DNA of 64,000 nucleotides from Apostichopus japonicus (GCF_037975245.1 NC_092576.1:36236611-36300610); one strand, 5' to 3'; shown: positions 32,345 to 44,589, counted from the stretch's first letter. The notes: generated by a model not told the origin, from the sequence alone. Program-made: numbers and translations.

Positions 32345-35085
32345 GCTTTTGGTGGTGTGTTCATTAGAGCTGACAGGTATGAGTAATGCCTAGAGGTGCG
32401 CCTGTAGTGCCTATATTTGCACGTGTGTTCATTAGAGTTGGCAGGTATGAGTAATGCCTAGAGGTGCCCCTGTTGTGCCTATATTTGCATGTGTGTCTAT
32501 TAGAGCTGACAGGTATGAGTAATGCCTAGAGGTGCGCCTGTAGTGCCTATATTTGCACATGTGTTCATTAGAGTTGGCAGGTATGAGTAATGCCTAGAGG
32601 TGCCCCTGTAGTGCCTATATTTGCACGTGTGTCCATTAGAGCTGACAGGTATGAGTAATGCCTAGAGGTGCCCCTGTAGTGCCTATATTTGCACGTGTGT
32701 TCATTAGAGCTGGTAGGTATGAGTAATGCCTAGAGGTGCGCCTGTAGTGCCTATATTTGCACGTGTGTTCATTAGAGTTTGCAGGTATGAGTAATGCCTA
32801 GAGGTGCCCCTGTAGTGCCTATATTTGCACGTGTGTTCATTAGAGCTGGTAGGTATGACTAATGCCTAGAGGTGCGCCTGTTGTGCCTATATTTGCACGT
32901 GTGTTCATTAGAGTTGGCAGATATGAGTAATGCCTAGAGGTGCCCCTGTAGTGCCTATATGTGCATGTATGTCCATTAGAGCTGACATGTATTAGTAGTG
33001 CCAAGAGGTGCCCATGGAGTGCCTCTATTTGCATGTGTTTTCATAAGAGCTGGCAGGTATTAGTAATGCCTAGAGGTGCGCCTGTAGTGACTGTATTTGC
33101 ATGTATGTCCATTAGAGCTGACATGTTTTAGTAATGCCAAGAGGTGCCCATGGAGTGCATCTATTTGCATGTGTGTTCATTAGAACTGACAGGTATGAGT
33201 AATGCCTAGAGGTGCCCCTGTAGTGCCTATATTTGCATGTATGTCCATTAGAGCTGACATGTATTAGTAATGCCAAGAGGTGCCCATGGAGTGCATCTAT
33301 TTGCATGTGTGTTCATTAGAACTGACAGGTATGAGTAATGCCTAGAGGTGCCCATGGAGTGCCTCTATTTGCATGTGTTTTCATAAGAGCTGGCAGGTAT
33401 TAGTAATGCCTAGAGGTGCGCCTGTAGTGACTGTATTTGCATGTATGTCCATTAGAGCTGACATGTATTAGTAATGCCAAGAGGTGCCCATGGAGTGCAT
33501 CTATTTGCATGTGTGTTCATTAGAGCTGACAGGTATGAGTAATGCCTAGAGGTGCGCCTGTAGTGCCTATATTTGCACGTGTGTTCATTAGAGCTGACAG
33601 GTATGAGTAATGCCTAGAGGTGCGCCTGTAGTGCCTATATTTGCACGTGTGTCTATAAGAGCTGACAGGTATGAGTAATGCCTAGAGGTGCGCCTGTAGT
33701 GCCTATATTTGCACGTGTGTTCATTAGAGCTGACAGGTATGAGTAATGCCTAGAGGTGCGCCTGTAGTGCCTATATTTGCACGTGTGTCTATTAGAGCTG
33801 ACAGGTATGAGTAATGCCTAGAGGTGCGCCTGTAGTGCCTATATTTGCACGTGTGTCTATTAGAGCTGACAGGTATGAGTAATGCCTAGAGGTGCGCCTG
33901 TAGTGCCTATATTTGCACGTGTGTCTATTAGAGCTGACAGGTATGAGTAATGCCTAGAGGTGCCCCTGTAGTGCCTATATTTGCATGTATGTCTATTAGA
34001 GCTGACAGGTATGAGTATTGCCTAGAGGTGCGCCTGTAGTGCCTATATTTGCACGTGTGTTCATTAGAGCTGACAGGTATGAGTAATGCCTAGAGGTGCG
34101 CCTGTAGTGCCTATATTTGCACGTATGTTTATTAGAGCTGGTAGGTATGAGTATTGCCTAGAGGTGCCCCTGTAGTGCCTATATTTGCATGTGTTTTCAT
34201 TAGAACTGACAGGTATGAGTAATGCCAAGAGGTGCCCATGGAGTGCATCTATTTGCATGTGTGTTCATTAGAACTGACAGGTATGAGTAATGCCTAGAGG
34301 TGCCCATGGAGTGCCTCTATTTGCATGTGTTTTCATAAGAGCTGGCAGGTATTAGTAATGCCTAGAGGTGCGCCTGTAGTGACTGTATTTGCATGTATGT
34401 CCATTAGAGCTGACATGTATTAGAGGTGCGCCTGTAGTGCCTATATTTGCACGTGTGTTCATTAGAGCTGACAGGTATGAGTAATGCCTAGAGGTGCGCC
34501 TGTAGTGCCTATATTTGCACGTGTGTCTATTAGAGCTGACAGGTATGAGTAATGCCTAGAGGTGCGCCTGTAGTGCCTATATTTGCACGTGTGTTCATTA
34601 GAGCTGACAGGTATGAGTAATGCCTAGAGGTGCGCCTGTAGTGCCTATATTTGCACATGTGTCTATTAGAGCTGACAGGTATGAGTAATGCCTAGAGGTG
34701 CGCCTGTAGTGCCTATATTTGCACGTGTGTCTATTAGAGCTGACAGGTATAAGTAATGCCTAGAGGTGCGCCTGTAGTGCCTATATTTGCACGTGTGTTC
34801 ATTAGAGCTGACAGGTATGAGTAATGCCTAGAGGTGCCCCTGTAGTGCCTATATGTGCATGTATGTCCATTAGAGCTGACATGTATTAGTAATGCCAAGA
34901 GGTGCCCATGGAGTGCATCTATTTGCATGTGTGTTCATTAGAACTGACAGGTATGAGTAATGCCTAGAGGTGCCCATGGAGTGCCTCTATTTGCATGTGT
35001 TTTCATAAGAGCTGGCAGGTGTTAGTAATGCCTAGAGGTGCGCCTGTAGTGACTGTATTTGCATGTGTGTCCACTAGACATCCTT
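32345..35085. repeat. 68-bp minisatellite, about 40 copies
   Basis: The unit reads TCATTAGAGCTGACAGGTAT, GAGTAATGCCTAGAGGTGCG, CCTGTAGTGCCTATATTTGC, ACGTGTGT (68 bp). Variant units such as TTTTCATAAGAGCTGGCAGG recur at about 33039, 33379, 34331 and 35001, that is 5, 14 and just under 10 units apart. One unit near 34420 lacks 10 bases. The unit is not a multiple of three, so repeated 64-codon minus-strand open frames in it are by-products. Confidence 0.95.
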
Positions 35086-35318
35086 AAAAATAAGTGAAAA
35101 TACTTGCAAAACAACCTCAATCATATGTTTAAGGCACTAAACAAGATCATCAAAAACTTAAAGCCTATAAACCGGCAAATCTACTTAAGCATACAATAAC
35201 AATTAATATGCCTTCTGCCTTCATACCCACTAGTGGATATATAACTGCAACAGCAATTGCAAAACTCGGTAAATTACCTTTAAATATAAACACTATTGGA
35301 TCTTGTGTTTTTGTTACA

Positions 35319-35455
35319 GGTGGCTGAAACAGTATGTATGCGATCGGGTCAATGCAGGACATTGTCAGTAACATTGCCACAGCAGAGTGGGTACCTCGTT
35401 TGCACCAAGATGAGGAAGATGGTACAATCATCAAGAGAAACCATGGGTTAGTGTA
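35319..35455 (+). other. exon-like segment, unknown
   Basis: The acceptor TTTTGTTACAG precedes 35319. One frame reads MYAIGSMQDIVSNIATAEWV, then PRLHQDEEDGTIIKRNHG, and runs to a stop soon after GGGTTAGTG. The residue mix looks protein-like but is not recognised. It might be the start of the transposase-like relic that follows, or a relic of another gene. The opposite strand is also open for 105 codons (35165-35482), with hydrophobic content and no motif. Confidence 0.25.
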
Positions 35456-36299
35456 GATTTCTTGAAAGAAAAGATCGTTCAACAGCTTTATGGACTAGAA
35501 AGTTACTGTGAGAATATCTTGATAACAAGGCAGGCCAGGCAATACCACTCTCCCGGGAGGAGAACTTATCCAAGAAAAAAAAATTCCCTTCCCGGTAGCT
35601 GGACTGTTTCACAGAAGTAAACTTCTGGAGTTTTACTCACTGGACCTCTAGCCACCAAGTTCCTAAACTACCCCCCCCCCCCCTCTACCAGAGCCAAAAC
35701 CTCCTGCCAGTTTAAACAAAATTAGCTTATTTAAGGAGAATGTTAAATCATTCTGAGCATATGATTTATTAATTAGATACTAAATGAGGAGATTCTTAAT
35801 AAGGGAGTCAATGAGGTTTTCCATAATAATTGTGTTGTTGTTGCAATGAGAGAAGATAAAATGTTTATACTCTGCACTGACTTCTCTTAGTACATTATTT
35901 TTAACAGTGATTTGCATTGACATTAAGTGTTGGTATTCTTACCATTATCTGCTGTAGGAGTACCACTATACATAACATTAAAACAACAAAACTTAAAAGA
36001 AACCTAACAGACTCTTACAAAATTTTAGTGTGTAGAAATACCACTATATATAATAGTATAAACAATAAAAAATAAATAAAAAACATATCCTAGAATCATA
36101 CTAAATTGTTGACTGTTGGAATACCACTCACTATACATACAATTAAAAGCAATAAGTTATGACACTTTGAAAAATATCATGCGCTATGAATTCAGCTGGT
36201 GATTAAATGTCTGCTCATTGAAATTGACCAATAGCAAGTACTTTTTATGTTTCTTTTGGCATAGACTAAAAGCTTTTCAAGTGGACATATTTAATTCCT
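35456..36299. other. AT-rich sequence, no gene
   Basis: Contains a 13-C run at 35671-35683 and an imperfect repeat of TACCACTATA and TAACATTAAAACAA phrases at 35950-36130. Confidence 0.3.
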
Positions 36300-36703
36300 G
36301 CCGATGAGATCTGGTTTAAAGTTGGAGGTGACAAGCAAGGATGGAGGAAACTTTAGGCAGATTTTCCAAAATAGCTGATTTCACCACAATGCTGTTGTGG
36401 TCACCATATTTCCAGCTGATGACTTCAGAGCTAACCTCAAGGGATACAACAACACTGTGAGCAACTCATGGAGTTACCCAAAGTTGAGTAGAGTAAGTAG
36501 TTAAGCAAATGTAAGTTTACATTAAGTCATTAAAAACAGGTACTAAACTTTGACTGAAAGTGGCAATCTTACAAGCCTCTATAGGCAAAGCGCTAATAGC
36601 TTCATGATATATCTTAACATTAACAGAGAGGAGAAACTACCAATCTTCATGTTTGGTGATTATGGATATCTTCGTCTTGTTTATGGAATTACAGGAGCCA
36701 GTG
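36300..36703 (+). pseudogene. transposase-like relic, exons with breaks
   Basis: The reading order is IWFKVGGDKQG, then after a one-base shift GGNFRQIFQNS-stop-FHHNAVVVTIFPADDFRANL, then a spacer, and EEKLPIFMFGDYGYLRLVYG ending ITGASG. The exon ends at GTG|GTAAAT. The pattern GGD-GG-F, then FGDY-L...GASG followed by C-x2-C is one I remember from large, multicopy transposase-like genes of cnidarians, lancelets and echinoderms. I cannot name the superfamily. There is a stop and a frameshift, so this copy is dead. Confidence 0.55.
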
Positions 36704-37070
36704 GTAAATTCATTATTAGTTATGTAGGTTATTAGTTTTCAGACCAAATGTGTCAAGGTCTGGGACGGCAATTGTTTTATTTTTCTCTTAGTGGCGAATA
36801 AAATTTATGAAGGGTCTTTGTTCAACAGTTTTCCAATTGGCTTTCCTTTTATTTTTGAATGGGCCAGAATTTATCTGGGTTCCCATTGACCCCCCCTCCC
36901 CCCACCCCCCTTCATGGCTAATCTACAGAAACCCAAATATACTGGATTGAATGCTTCACCATCAAAATAATGGCAGTTTGCTCTCTGTTGCTCAAGGCAT
37001 TAAAATAACTGGGCAATTATCCTTATCTTTTAACATATATATATGTATATATATATATATATTACTGTAG

Positions 37071-37273
37071 GCCTTCACGGTTGCCAATACTGTATCACTA
37101 CCAAAGAGGAAATGAGGGTTCCATTGGAAGAGAGAGGTCGATGTCCTCTGAGATCACTGTACAATCTGAAGTAAAATGTGTAACCATACTGCCAACATGG
37201 GGAGAGACCATCAACAGCAAAGGATTACTTCAATGTCATAGGTGATCATCTTTTTGAAGTTCCATTAGATCAG
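37071..37273 (+). pseudogene. transposase-like relic, zinc-knuckle exon
   Basis: The exon starts after TACTGTAG and splices in phase 1 to 36703, giving GASG-LHGCQYCITTKEEM and then RGRCPLRSL. A stop follows at LYNLK. A later piece in another frame reads FNVIGDHLFEVPLDQ, ending at CAG|GTGAAG. The CxxC in HGCQYC and the LF-PLDQ motif occur in this order in the remembered family. The exact phase join across the intron shows that the intron belongs to the ancestral gene. Confidence 0.6.
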
Positions 37274-37294
37274 GTGAAGTAAAAGCACCTTTTT

Positions 37295-38120
37295 GGTTCC
37301 TTGCCTTAGCAAAAGGAAGTCGGGTTTGTGTGTGTATGTGTGTGAGTCTGTGTGTGTGCATCTGTGACACTTGCTTGGGGACACTGTAACTCAACAAGGA
37401 AAAGTTGTACTAAACTCAGACTAGATATATAGATCCGCCATAGTGAGAAGGTGTGCCGTATTGTTTCTGGTCCTGTGAAGGTCACCAAAGGTCAGTTAGA
37501 AGCCAAAAATAAAATATTTAAAAAAAGCAATAAATCCCATTGAAAGGGTCAAGTTTGAATTTTGGGAGTAATTGTGAATGGGGTAAAGGATCGTTTCCAA
37601 ACATAATGGTTATATTATCCAAGATTAACAAAGTTCAATTAAGGGTCACAAACTAGTATTTTTACAACAATTTCAGGGCAAATATCGATCAAGGTTGGGA
37701 GTTACGCTATTGTTATCCAATAGGCGACCTGCATTTGGGTGACCTTTGACCTCAGATTGACCTCCAGTGACCTGTATTAGTTTCTTTCAAGTTGATTAAT
37801 TGAATTTTCGTGGCCATATTTGATCTAAATTGTCCATAAGTTAACTCCTCTGCAACCTTTGTGTGTGAAGTTATTAGAGATCAAGGTTTTGTTTGGTTTT
37901 GCTAAAATTCTAAATAAGTACAGGTAGGATGATTCTGTGAGTTCTGTAAACAAAGCCAGCTCTTACTCATATCAGACACCCGGTCCTCAACAGGTTCTCA
38001 GAAGGACCAAGGGTTGATTTGTGATATTTTTGGCAATAATATTGTATGTGTACATCTGACCACATAACAATTTTATGACAGTGCTGCTCCCTTGTACATA
38101 TTACTTATAAGCAAGGAACC
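37295..38120. mobile_element. possible MITE in the relic's intron
   Basis: GGTTCCTTGCCTTA at 37295 pairs with TAAGCAAGGAACC at 38108-38120, giving 13-14 bp terminal repeats with one indel. Inside are a TGTGTG-rich stretch (37325-37360) and GGGTGACCTTTGACCTC (37737-37755). No clear target duplication, and no coding frame. Confidence 0.45.
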
Positions 38121-38609
38121 ATAGAGCGGTTTGGCTCTTGTTTATTGATTTATCCTGATTTGAATCCATCCATTGCTGTAAAAAAGTTCCTTTCCTCAGG
38201 GGCTGAGAATTTGACATGACATACGTATCTTAGTTTTGCTCGTTATATATTTCTTCCTTATAGTAGTATTTCCTAATTTTTGCGGCGCTCCAGTAGCATT
38301 CTCTGAAGATGAATGTTTTATTGTGTACTACAGAATGGTCAGATATGTTAGATTAAATGTAAGAATATTCTTGTCTCTGAAAGGTGTGCCCACCTGGACT
38401 TCATCTCAGCCTGGGTCTCTTCCTGAAACACTTAAATAGTTCGAAAATACATGCCACCTGTTTGATGTTAAATCTGCCAAATGTATTAAAAGGACTCCTT
38501 CATCTCAAATATAATTGCCAATAATATCTCTATTTTCACCTTTGTTTATTCAGAAAGAGAAAACATAAATAGCTGATGTTAGATGTACTCAACACAACAT
38601 GAACAGTTT

Positions 38610-38740
38610 ATTCGACCCTTGGTCTTGATACTCAGTCTGTTACATCAACATATGAGACACTTTTCAGACCATTTGGAACATGCAACAGACAGTGTAAAGC
38701 TGCTGGGTACTTTTCTGATGAAGAGCTGATAAACGCTTTA
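38610..38740 (+). pseudogene. transposase-like relic, possible exon
   Basis: One frame reads RHFSDHLEHATDSVKLLGTF followed by SDEELINAL, before a GTATAG donor near 38741. The helix content fits the segment before the PPKM motif in the same family, but a frameshift is needed after LLGTF, so this is tentative. Confidence 0.35.
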
Positions 38741-39007
38741 GGTATAGTATCTAATGTTCATGTATCTCAGTTACCTGGGTTAATGAGTTGACCTATATTT
38801 CACTTCTCTCATTGTTTATGAAGACAAGCGATTACAACATACTCCAGTTTTTTTTTTCAAACAAAGTTCAATAATCACTGGTCATTATGACTTTCTGACC
38901 AATCATATGACTGGAATATGGTATATGGAAGTTAACTTTCTCTGTGTGAAGATTTGAAAAGGAAAGTTGTATGTGATAAAAAAAAAATAGGTTTCATTTT
39001 CCAACAG

Positions 39008-39118
39008 ATTTAACCATCAAAAGCTACTTGAATTTTTTGCGGACAAACTTTCCAGATGAGACAATTCCACCAAAGATGCAAATCTTGGAAGACCATGTTA
39101 TACCCTTCATCACAACAT
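39008..39118 (+). pseudogene. transposase-like relic, C-terminal motif exon
   Basis: After TTCCAACAG the frame reads LTIKSYLNFLRTNFPDETIP and PKMQILEDHVIPFITTC. TIPPKMHILEDHVxPF is a strongly conserved motif near the C-terminus of the transposase-like family described at 36300; in intact relatives it precedes a GLMGEQGAES-type motif (from memory). Here that motif is absent, because the sequence runs straight into tandem copies of the ILEDHVIPF segment. Confidence 0.6.
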
Positions 39119-39345
39119 GCAAATCCTGGAAGACCATGTTATACCCTCCATCACAACATGCAATTCCTGGAAGACCATGTTATACCCTTCATCACAACAT
39201 GCACATCCTGGAAGACCATGTTATACCCTTCATCACAACATGCACATCCTGGAAGACCATGTATACCCTTTATCACAACATGTAATCTCGGAAGACCATG
39301 TTATACCCTTCATCACAACATGTAATTCCCGGAAGACCATTGGAG
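39078..39345 (+). repeat. 41-bp minisatellite made from a coding motif
   Basis: The unit GCAAATCTTGGAAGACCATG, TTATACCCTTCATCACAACA, T (41 bp) starts at 39078, 39119, 39160, 39201 and 39242, with shorter copies to about 39345. Unit one is the coding sequence of QILEDHVIPFITTC. Because 41 is not a multiple of three, successive units rotate through all three frames. Confidence 0.93.
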
Positions 39346-40964
39346 CTGTATAGCGCGATGTATATGCAAAGAAGAGTCTGCTGTTTAAACTTATCGTGTG
39401 TTACACAAAGACCACTACATATTAGGCGGCTTAAGGAGTTATTGAAAACATATCTAATTTATAAGAAATTTTACCGAAAATTAAGGAAGAAATTAGTCTG
39501 TATACAAACGCGGTTTTTGTTGTAATTAGCGTGGGTTATGTCGCAATCTGAATTGGTTTTTCACTCCAAATCAAATCCTCACCTCCCACCCCCCCCCCTT
39601 CACCCTCCCTCAGCCAAAAATATAAAGTCACTCAATTTTCGATCCCACACAGAAGCATCATATTCCCCTACATGTAAGGCTTTCCATCTTCAAATTTGCA
39701 TTTCGTCTCATTTGCATGTTACTAGTTTACTGCATCTGATATGTAACTACGTTTAGCTGAGAGCCGCTCAGATCTGTTATATGCCTATGCATCTTGTTTG
39801 GTGGCATGGCCGTATTTGTCTCACATGGGCTAAGTTTAGGCTTAGCGATTGTGAGAAATGCAATGAGAAGATGCTCGTGGTTATTCTACTAAGACTAATG
39901 TTGGGCCAGCTGATATCGGTCTAGGCCAGAGGTTGGATAACAAAACACGTGCTAAGTAACTTACATAAGTTACAGAACCTAAAAGCCTATACCGTCAGCT
40001 TAGTGCTTTCTTGCTGATTTTCGATTTTCTCTTTGAATGTACATATTCTATAGTCGGTACCTTACTATTAAGTGATGAAAGCTAAACATTGTGTCATTAC
40101 TTTAATCTTTCATTGGATTCTACCGCAATCAATGGTCACTCGAAACCATATTTATGAACCGTTTTTTTCCTTCATCAATGGCAATCGAGCAACTGAAAAT
40201 CGTATATCACATATTCATGATGAAAATAAGCGTCATCTATTAGTTAGAAGTTATGATGCGTACGTAATAAGATTAGTTATGATTTTATTTTCGTGGTAAA
40301 AGTGCCTGAGGAGAAACTATCACAAAAATACGCAAAAATGGATGCCTTAGGAGAAATAATGTTTCTACATATCGTTTCATATTTCCACCGTTTTTAAACT
40401 GAAGAATTTATCATTTCTTCGGTTAAGCTGCACTTAAGACCGGTGCCTATGGGTATATGTGTATACAATAATGCAATTTTACACACAACTTGAACGTTTC
40501 AAACGCTTTCATTTAAAAATTCTCCTTATAAATCACAGAAGGTATTACGATCTGTGATCTCATATCTCATTCAACCAGTGTAAACTTCCGCCCATCGAAT
40601 TAACTTCTTCTCAAATCAGGAGCTTCATCCTTTTACGGCGACAGAGAGTTTCCATCACCGAAGCTTTGGGATACTTTGCGTTTCACCATTCGCAACACAC
40701 ACTCAACAGGGAGTTGTTATGGAAACACTCCCTGCTCTTAATAACTAACTTCTAATCTAAACTCGAAACGTTTTATTGATTTTGTTTTCGGCCTTCTCTG
40801 TCCTGTTTGTATTGTAGTTTATTTGTTCATATTTTCCTTGAACAGCGTTAAGAACTTTTCTCTTACTTTGGGCTTCATTATTATCATTATTATTACATTT
40901 AAAAGCTATATATGAATGTGCAACCTCATTAACATAACGTATGTTTGCGCACGCGCACGACTAA
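39346..40964. other. intergenic, no gene seen
   Basis: Contains a 10-C run near 39589. No coding or repeat structure recognised. Confidence 0.3.
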
Positions 40965-41044
40965 GATGCCGATGTTTACATTCGTGGCCCAGAGACAAGT
41001 GTTCGACGTTACATCGAGTTGTGCATGTTCAGTCTCATCTCTAG
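40965..41044 (+). CDS. possible first coding exon, unknown
   Basis: CpG-rich GCGCACGCGCACGACTAAG precedes ATGCCGATG at 40965. The frame gives MPMFTFVAQRQVFDVTSSCA and CSVSSL, then CTAG|GTAAGA. The acceptable start context and good donor suggest a first exon, but no second exon or family was found. Confidence 0.2.
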
Positions 41045-41874
41045 GTAAGATCGTCTTCAAATCCTACCATTTGCTTAAATTAAGCACTTCTAAGCCGGAT
41101 AAATGTTTTGAGATCTTAAATATGTTGGTTTTATTCGTAGATGACCTGTTGTTTAGTAGCAAGTAAGTAGAATATAAACGGTTCATCCGTATCGCTTGTG
41201 AAAGTAATAACCACTTGCACTACATACGTAATTCAACACGCTTTTGTTATCAGTGTACTGTGTGTATGCCTGAGTAGCGTGGTAACTACCTTACAGTACA
41301 TCGTCATTTCAGTATTGACAATGTTGACACATTATTTTCCGCCAGGAATTGTAAGCTATTTTATAAGGAAAATGGACATGGGATGAAGTACTACAGTTGT
41401 TTGACAGTTGATATTAATGGAATTTTCATATTTTAGAGTTCCGGTACGACACATGAGCAGCCATTTTGAAGATGTTTATGTGTGTAGCATTTGTTGATGC
41501 TTGATTGAAGTGAATAGCTCAATCGTATGCGAGGCGTAAGCTTGACGTCACGATTGTTGTCGCAATAAGGGAATTTCCCCGCATTGCATCATCTCCTAAG
41601 TACAGTTTGGATTGCTTCTGTAGTGCATTTGGTTGAATATAGTTATTCTGCGTGTTTGTTAAGACCTTAGTGAAGTTAATGTGTATTCGCTTGGTAATAA
41701 GGTAAGCTATAAAAGCAGTAAAACACTGATTCCTAAAGCCGGATCTTGAAAGAGATACTTTTAACAGACGTCTGTTAATGCTCTGGAGGTAAACAACACA
41801 GATAAATGAACATATAGTAATTGAAGTCGTAGTAAGTTGGAAAATCCTGAACAGTAAAGAAACTTCCAACCTCC

Positions 41875-41945
41875 ACTAGGATTTGAACCCAGGCCTCCCA
41901 CTTTATATGCGAACACCCAGCCACTATAGGCTATGAACGCTGATT
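41875..41945 (-). mobile_element. tRNA-like SINE head
   Basis: On the minus strand ATAGCCTATAGTGGCTGGGT is followed by GTTCGCATATAAAG and GGGAGGCCTGGGTTCAAATCC, with B box GGTTCAAATCC. The spacing of A-like and B boxes is that of a tRNA. The A box is degenerate and no acceptor stem closes, so a SINE or tRNA pseudogene is more likely than a tRNA gene. Confidence 0.5.
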
Positions 41946-42741
41946 GTATGTTCAGAGGTTCGAAAACCGATAGGAAAGTAATTCCACTGTAGGCGTTTGT
42001 CACCTGTAGCGAACAATACTAGTTCTGTTTTGGTGACATGTTTGCCTTACTCTAGGGATCAAACATGATTCTAACCAACTCGAAACAATTTGTAAGCCGA
42101 AGATACTTTGTAAAAACTGTGTTAACTTCGTTTTCTGTGTATATTCAATAACCTTTTAAGTCGAGCAGTATTTTATATACTAAGATGATTCACTTCCAAA
42201 CTCTCTGCATACGTATTTACAATATAAAAAGCTGAATAACCTATATAATGCCTTTCTACGAACTGAAGTTTCTAAACCTACTGAAAATTTGTTTTGCCTT
42301 TACGACTAATATTCGCAGTGTGATAAACAATGTTCAGCAGTTCAGGATTTATGTTTGCAAAATCTGAAAATAACATCTTTTCGCTTTGAATGCCGGTGAG
42401 CATGTGTTTGTGTTACCCGTGATTTCATTTGAAAAACGTAATTGAACATTTTTTTATAGGAACTTTCATTATAAGGTCAATCTGAAAGCTTTCCTTCTTA
42501 CATTATCACATTGCTAAGGTTCTTTAGAAAAGGAAGTAATTTAGCTGTAAGTGCTGTCTGACCACGATTTAAAACAAAACGAAAATTTAAGGTCAGCTGA
42601 TATATAGATACATTCTTTGCCGTTTACAGATTGTGCGCTTGAATCCAACCAATTCACTTTTAATTTGCATCGACTGAATATTACGTTATTTTCTGCGTAT
42701 ATAATACGCCGTGTGGGTAATAGCATATAACTATTTCTCAG
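41946..42741. other. no gene seen
   Basis: AT-rich unique-looking sequence. Confidence 0.25.
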
Positions 42742-43023
42742 GTGCATTATCGCGTGGTTACGGAGAGTGACAACCGTGTGGAAGGTGGAAATAGCGGTAC
42801 TTCCCAATCAAAGATAATTACAAATGAATTAAAAGAAACCATATATCAGTATAGAAACTGCTATACTTCTATCACGTCAAAGAAAGATGAGGGGATGGGG
42901 CTCGATAACAACACTAAAAATACTTACACAACTATTTCAATAATATCATGGAACACCCTCTGGCAGCATGATCGTCCGATAGATCTTGTTCGTGAGCGAA
43001 TCAAATCAAGAGGATCAGTCTAG
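42742..43023 (+). CDS. unassigned 93-codon open frame
   Basis: The frame starts MHYRVVTESDNRVEGGNSG and ends DLVRERIKSRGSV. Polar, threonine- and asparagine-rich with no known motif. The acceptor-like TATTTCTCAG just before the frame could mark an exon. Function unknown. Confidence 0.2.
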   Translation: MHYRVVTESDNRVEGGNSGTSQSKIITNELKETIYQYRNCYTSITSKKDEGMGLDNNTKNTYTTISIISWNTLWQHDRPIDLVRERIKSRGSV

Positions 43024-43274
43024 GTATTGACTCATTTGCCAATGTCCTAAATATAGGACTGTACATACTTTACATGCTGTATATATAAATATGTATACGA
43101 AACTTCTCAAACGGGAAAATATCTGTTCAGGGGTTGTAATACTTCAATTCTACAGGAAGTAATGAAGACATTCTTTCATTCGATACTGTGTGTACCTGGA
43201 TTACATTGTATCACATCGTAACAGGAATAAACACAAGGAATCGTTCCGCCATTTTGTAGTTAAATTTTTAGAGT

Positions 43275-43735
43275 GTGGAAAGTAAATTAAATAGTTCCAG
43301 GAGAGAAAATCTCACCACACTGGAGCTTAGGAGGTTACGTGGTGACTTGATTCAGGTTTTCAAGAGTGTGTTTGGTTTTGACAATTTATCCTTCACCGAC
43401 TATTTTATGTTTGCTAATAGTAGTTTTACCAGAGGTTATTGTCTTAAACTCCAAAAGTCACAAAGTAGGATTAATATTTGGCATAACTTTTTTTCTAATA
43501 GGGTTGTGAATGATTTGGAACGGTTTGCCTGGGAAAGTTGTACTTGTAGGTAGTGTGAATGGCTTTAAGAATGCTTTGGATAAGCACTTTAAGCATTGTA
43601 ATCGGGTCTGAGTGTTTGTGTCTTCAGTTTTTTTTTTCTCACTCCGATAGAGTCCTTGTGGGGACTTGAGTGTCCCTCCTGATCCCTTTTTTCTACTAAA
43701 CTAAACTAAACAACTAAACTAAACTAAAGAGTAGA
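43275..43735 (+). mobile_element. LINE 3' end, 5'-truncated
   Basis: The frame reads LTTLELRRLRGDLIQVFKSV, FGFDNLSFTDYF, RGYCLKLQKSQSRINIWHNF, FSNRVVNDL and, after a frameshift, PGKVVLVGSVNGFKNALDKH. This is the usual C-terminus of a CR1/Jockey-group reverse transcriptase (RRLRGDLI-VFK, FFS-RVVN-WN-LP, FK-LD). The element ends with an (AACTA)n-type tail at about 43697-43727. The frameshift and truncation make it inactive. Confidence 0.8.
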
Positions 43736-44589
43736 AGTAAGATTTAATTGATCATCAAAGAAAAAAATCTAACCATGCAGTTTTCATAAACACAATAATT
43801 CCCAGTATTAGACTGCAGAGCGAGATAACGTTAGTTTCTACCGTTAACGTAACAAGTAGGTTTGATTCGTATGACCAGCCCATGTTGTACATTACAAGAG
43901 GAGCTGTTTGCTTTCAAATCAATCATAATTATGCCAAATGGCCGTGACGTAGCAAGTTCCATAGAGTGAAATTAATACATTATATAGTTACATATTTTGT
44001 ATAACATTTATATCGTGAATCAAACTGAAGCTGATAAGAAACTGTAAGATATTGTATAGTAACCGTATTGTACTTTGAAGAACATTCATTTCATCAATTT
44101 GTTTAACTACAACTGTAATATTACAACATATATTAATTGATTAAGCTACAGTTACGCAGGAGAACTGTTGCATGGAGCCTATTGTGCTTGTAATATATTG
44201 CATTGTACATAAAACCCGTGACTATGTTTCATTGTACTGTAATTAGAGAAGTAATAAATCGATATAATTAAGAGTTCAAAGAGTTTGAATAATATATCTA
44301 GCTAGCTTGCTGCTCTCCAGGCTATAAGGCCGATAGCGATGGTAGCTGTACAAACTTGCAATGCGTACTGTGCAGTCCCGAACCCTCAACTGTGTACTAA
44401 ATGCATCATTTCATTTCAAATTCAACATACACTTCATCGCAATGTCATGTTTTGTGGCCCTATTGTAATGCAATTGCATTCAGAAGCAAGCCTTATTCAC
44501 AAGTAACAATTTATTCTGGTTTACAATCTGTTTTACATGATATGTGAGGTCTTCCGTTGAAACTAGTTTACAAAGCGTACAAGGAGCAG
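43736..44589. other. no gene seen
   Basis: AT-rich sequence without motif. Confidence 0.25.

Noticed and set aside
32840-34928. family of 64-residue minus-strand proteins
   Set aside because: They are translations of the 68-bp minisatellite read over three units (204 bp); the same peptide recurs only because the DNA repeats.
39028-39353. repeat protein encoded in three overlapping frames
   Set aside because: The frames arise from 41-bp DNA units rotating the reading frame; only the first unit belongs to the relic exon.
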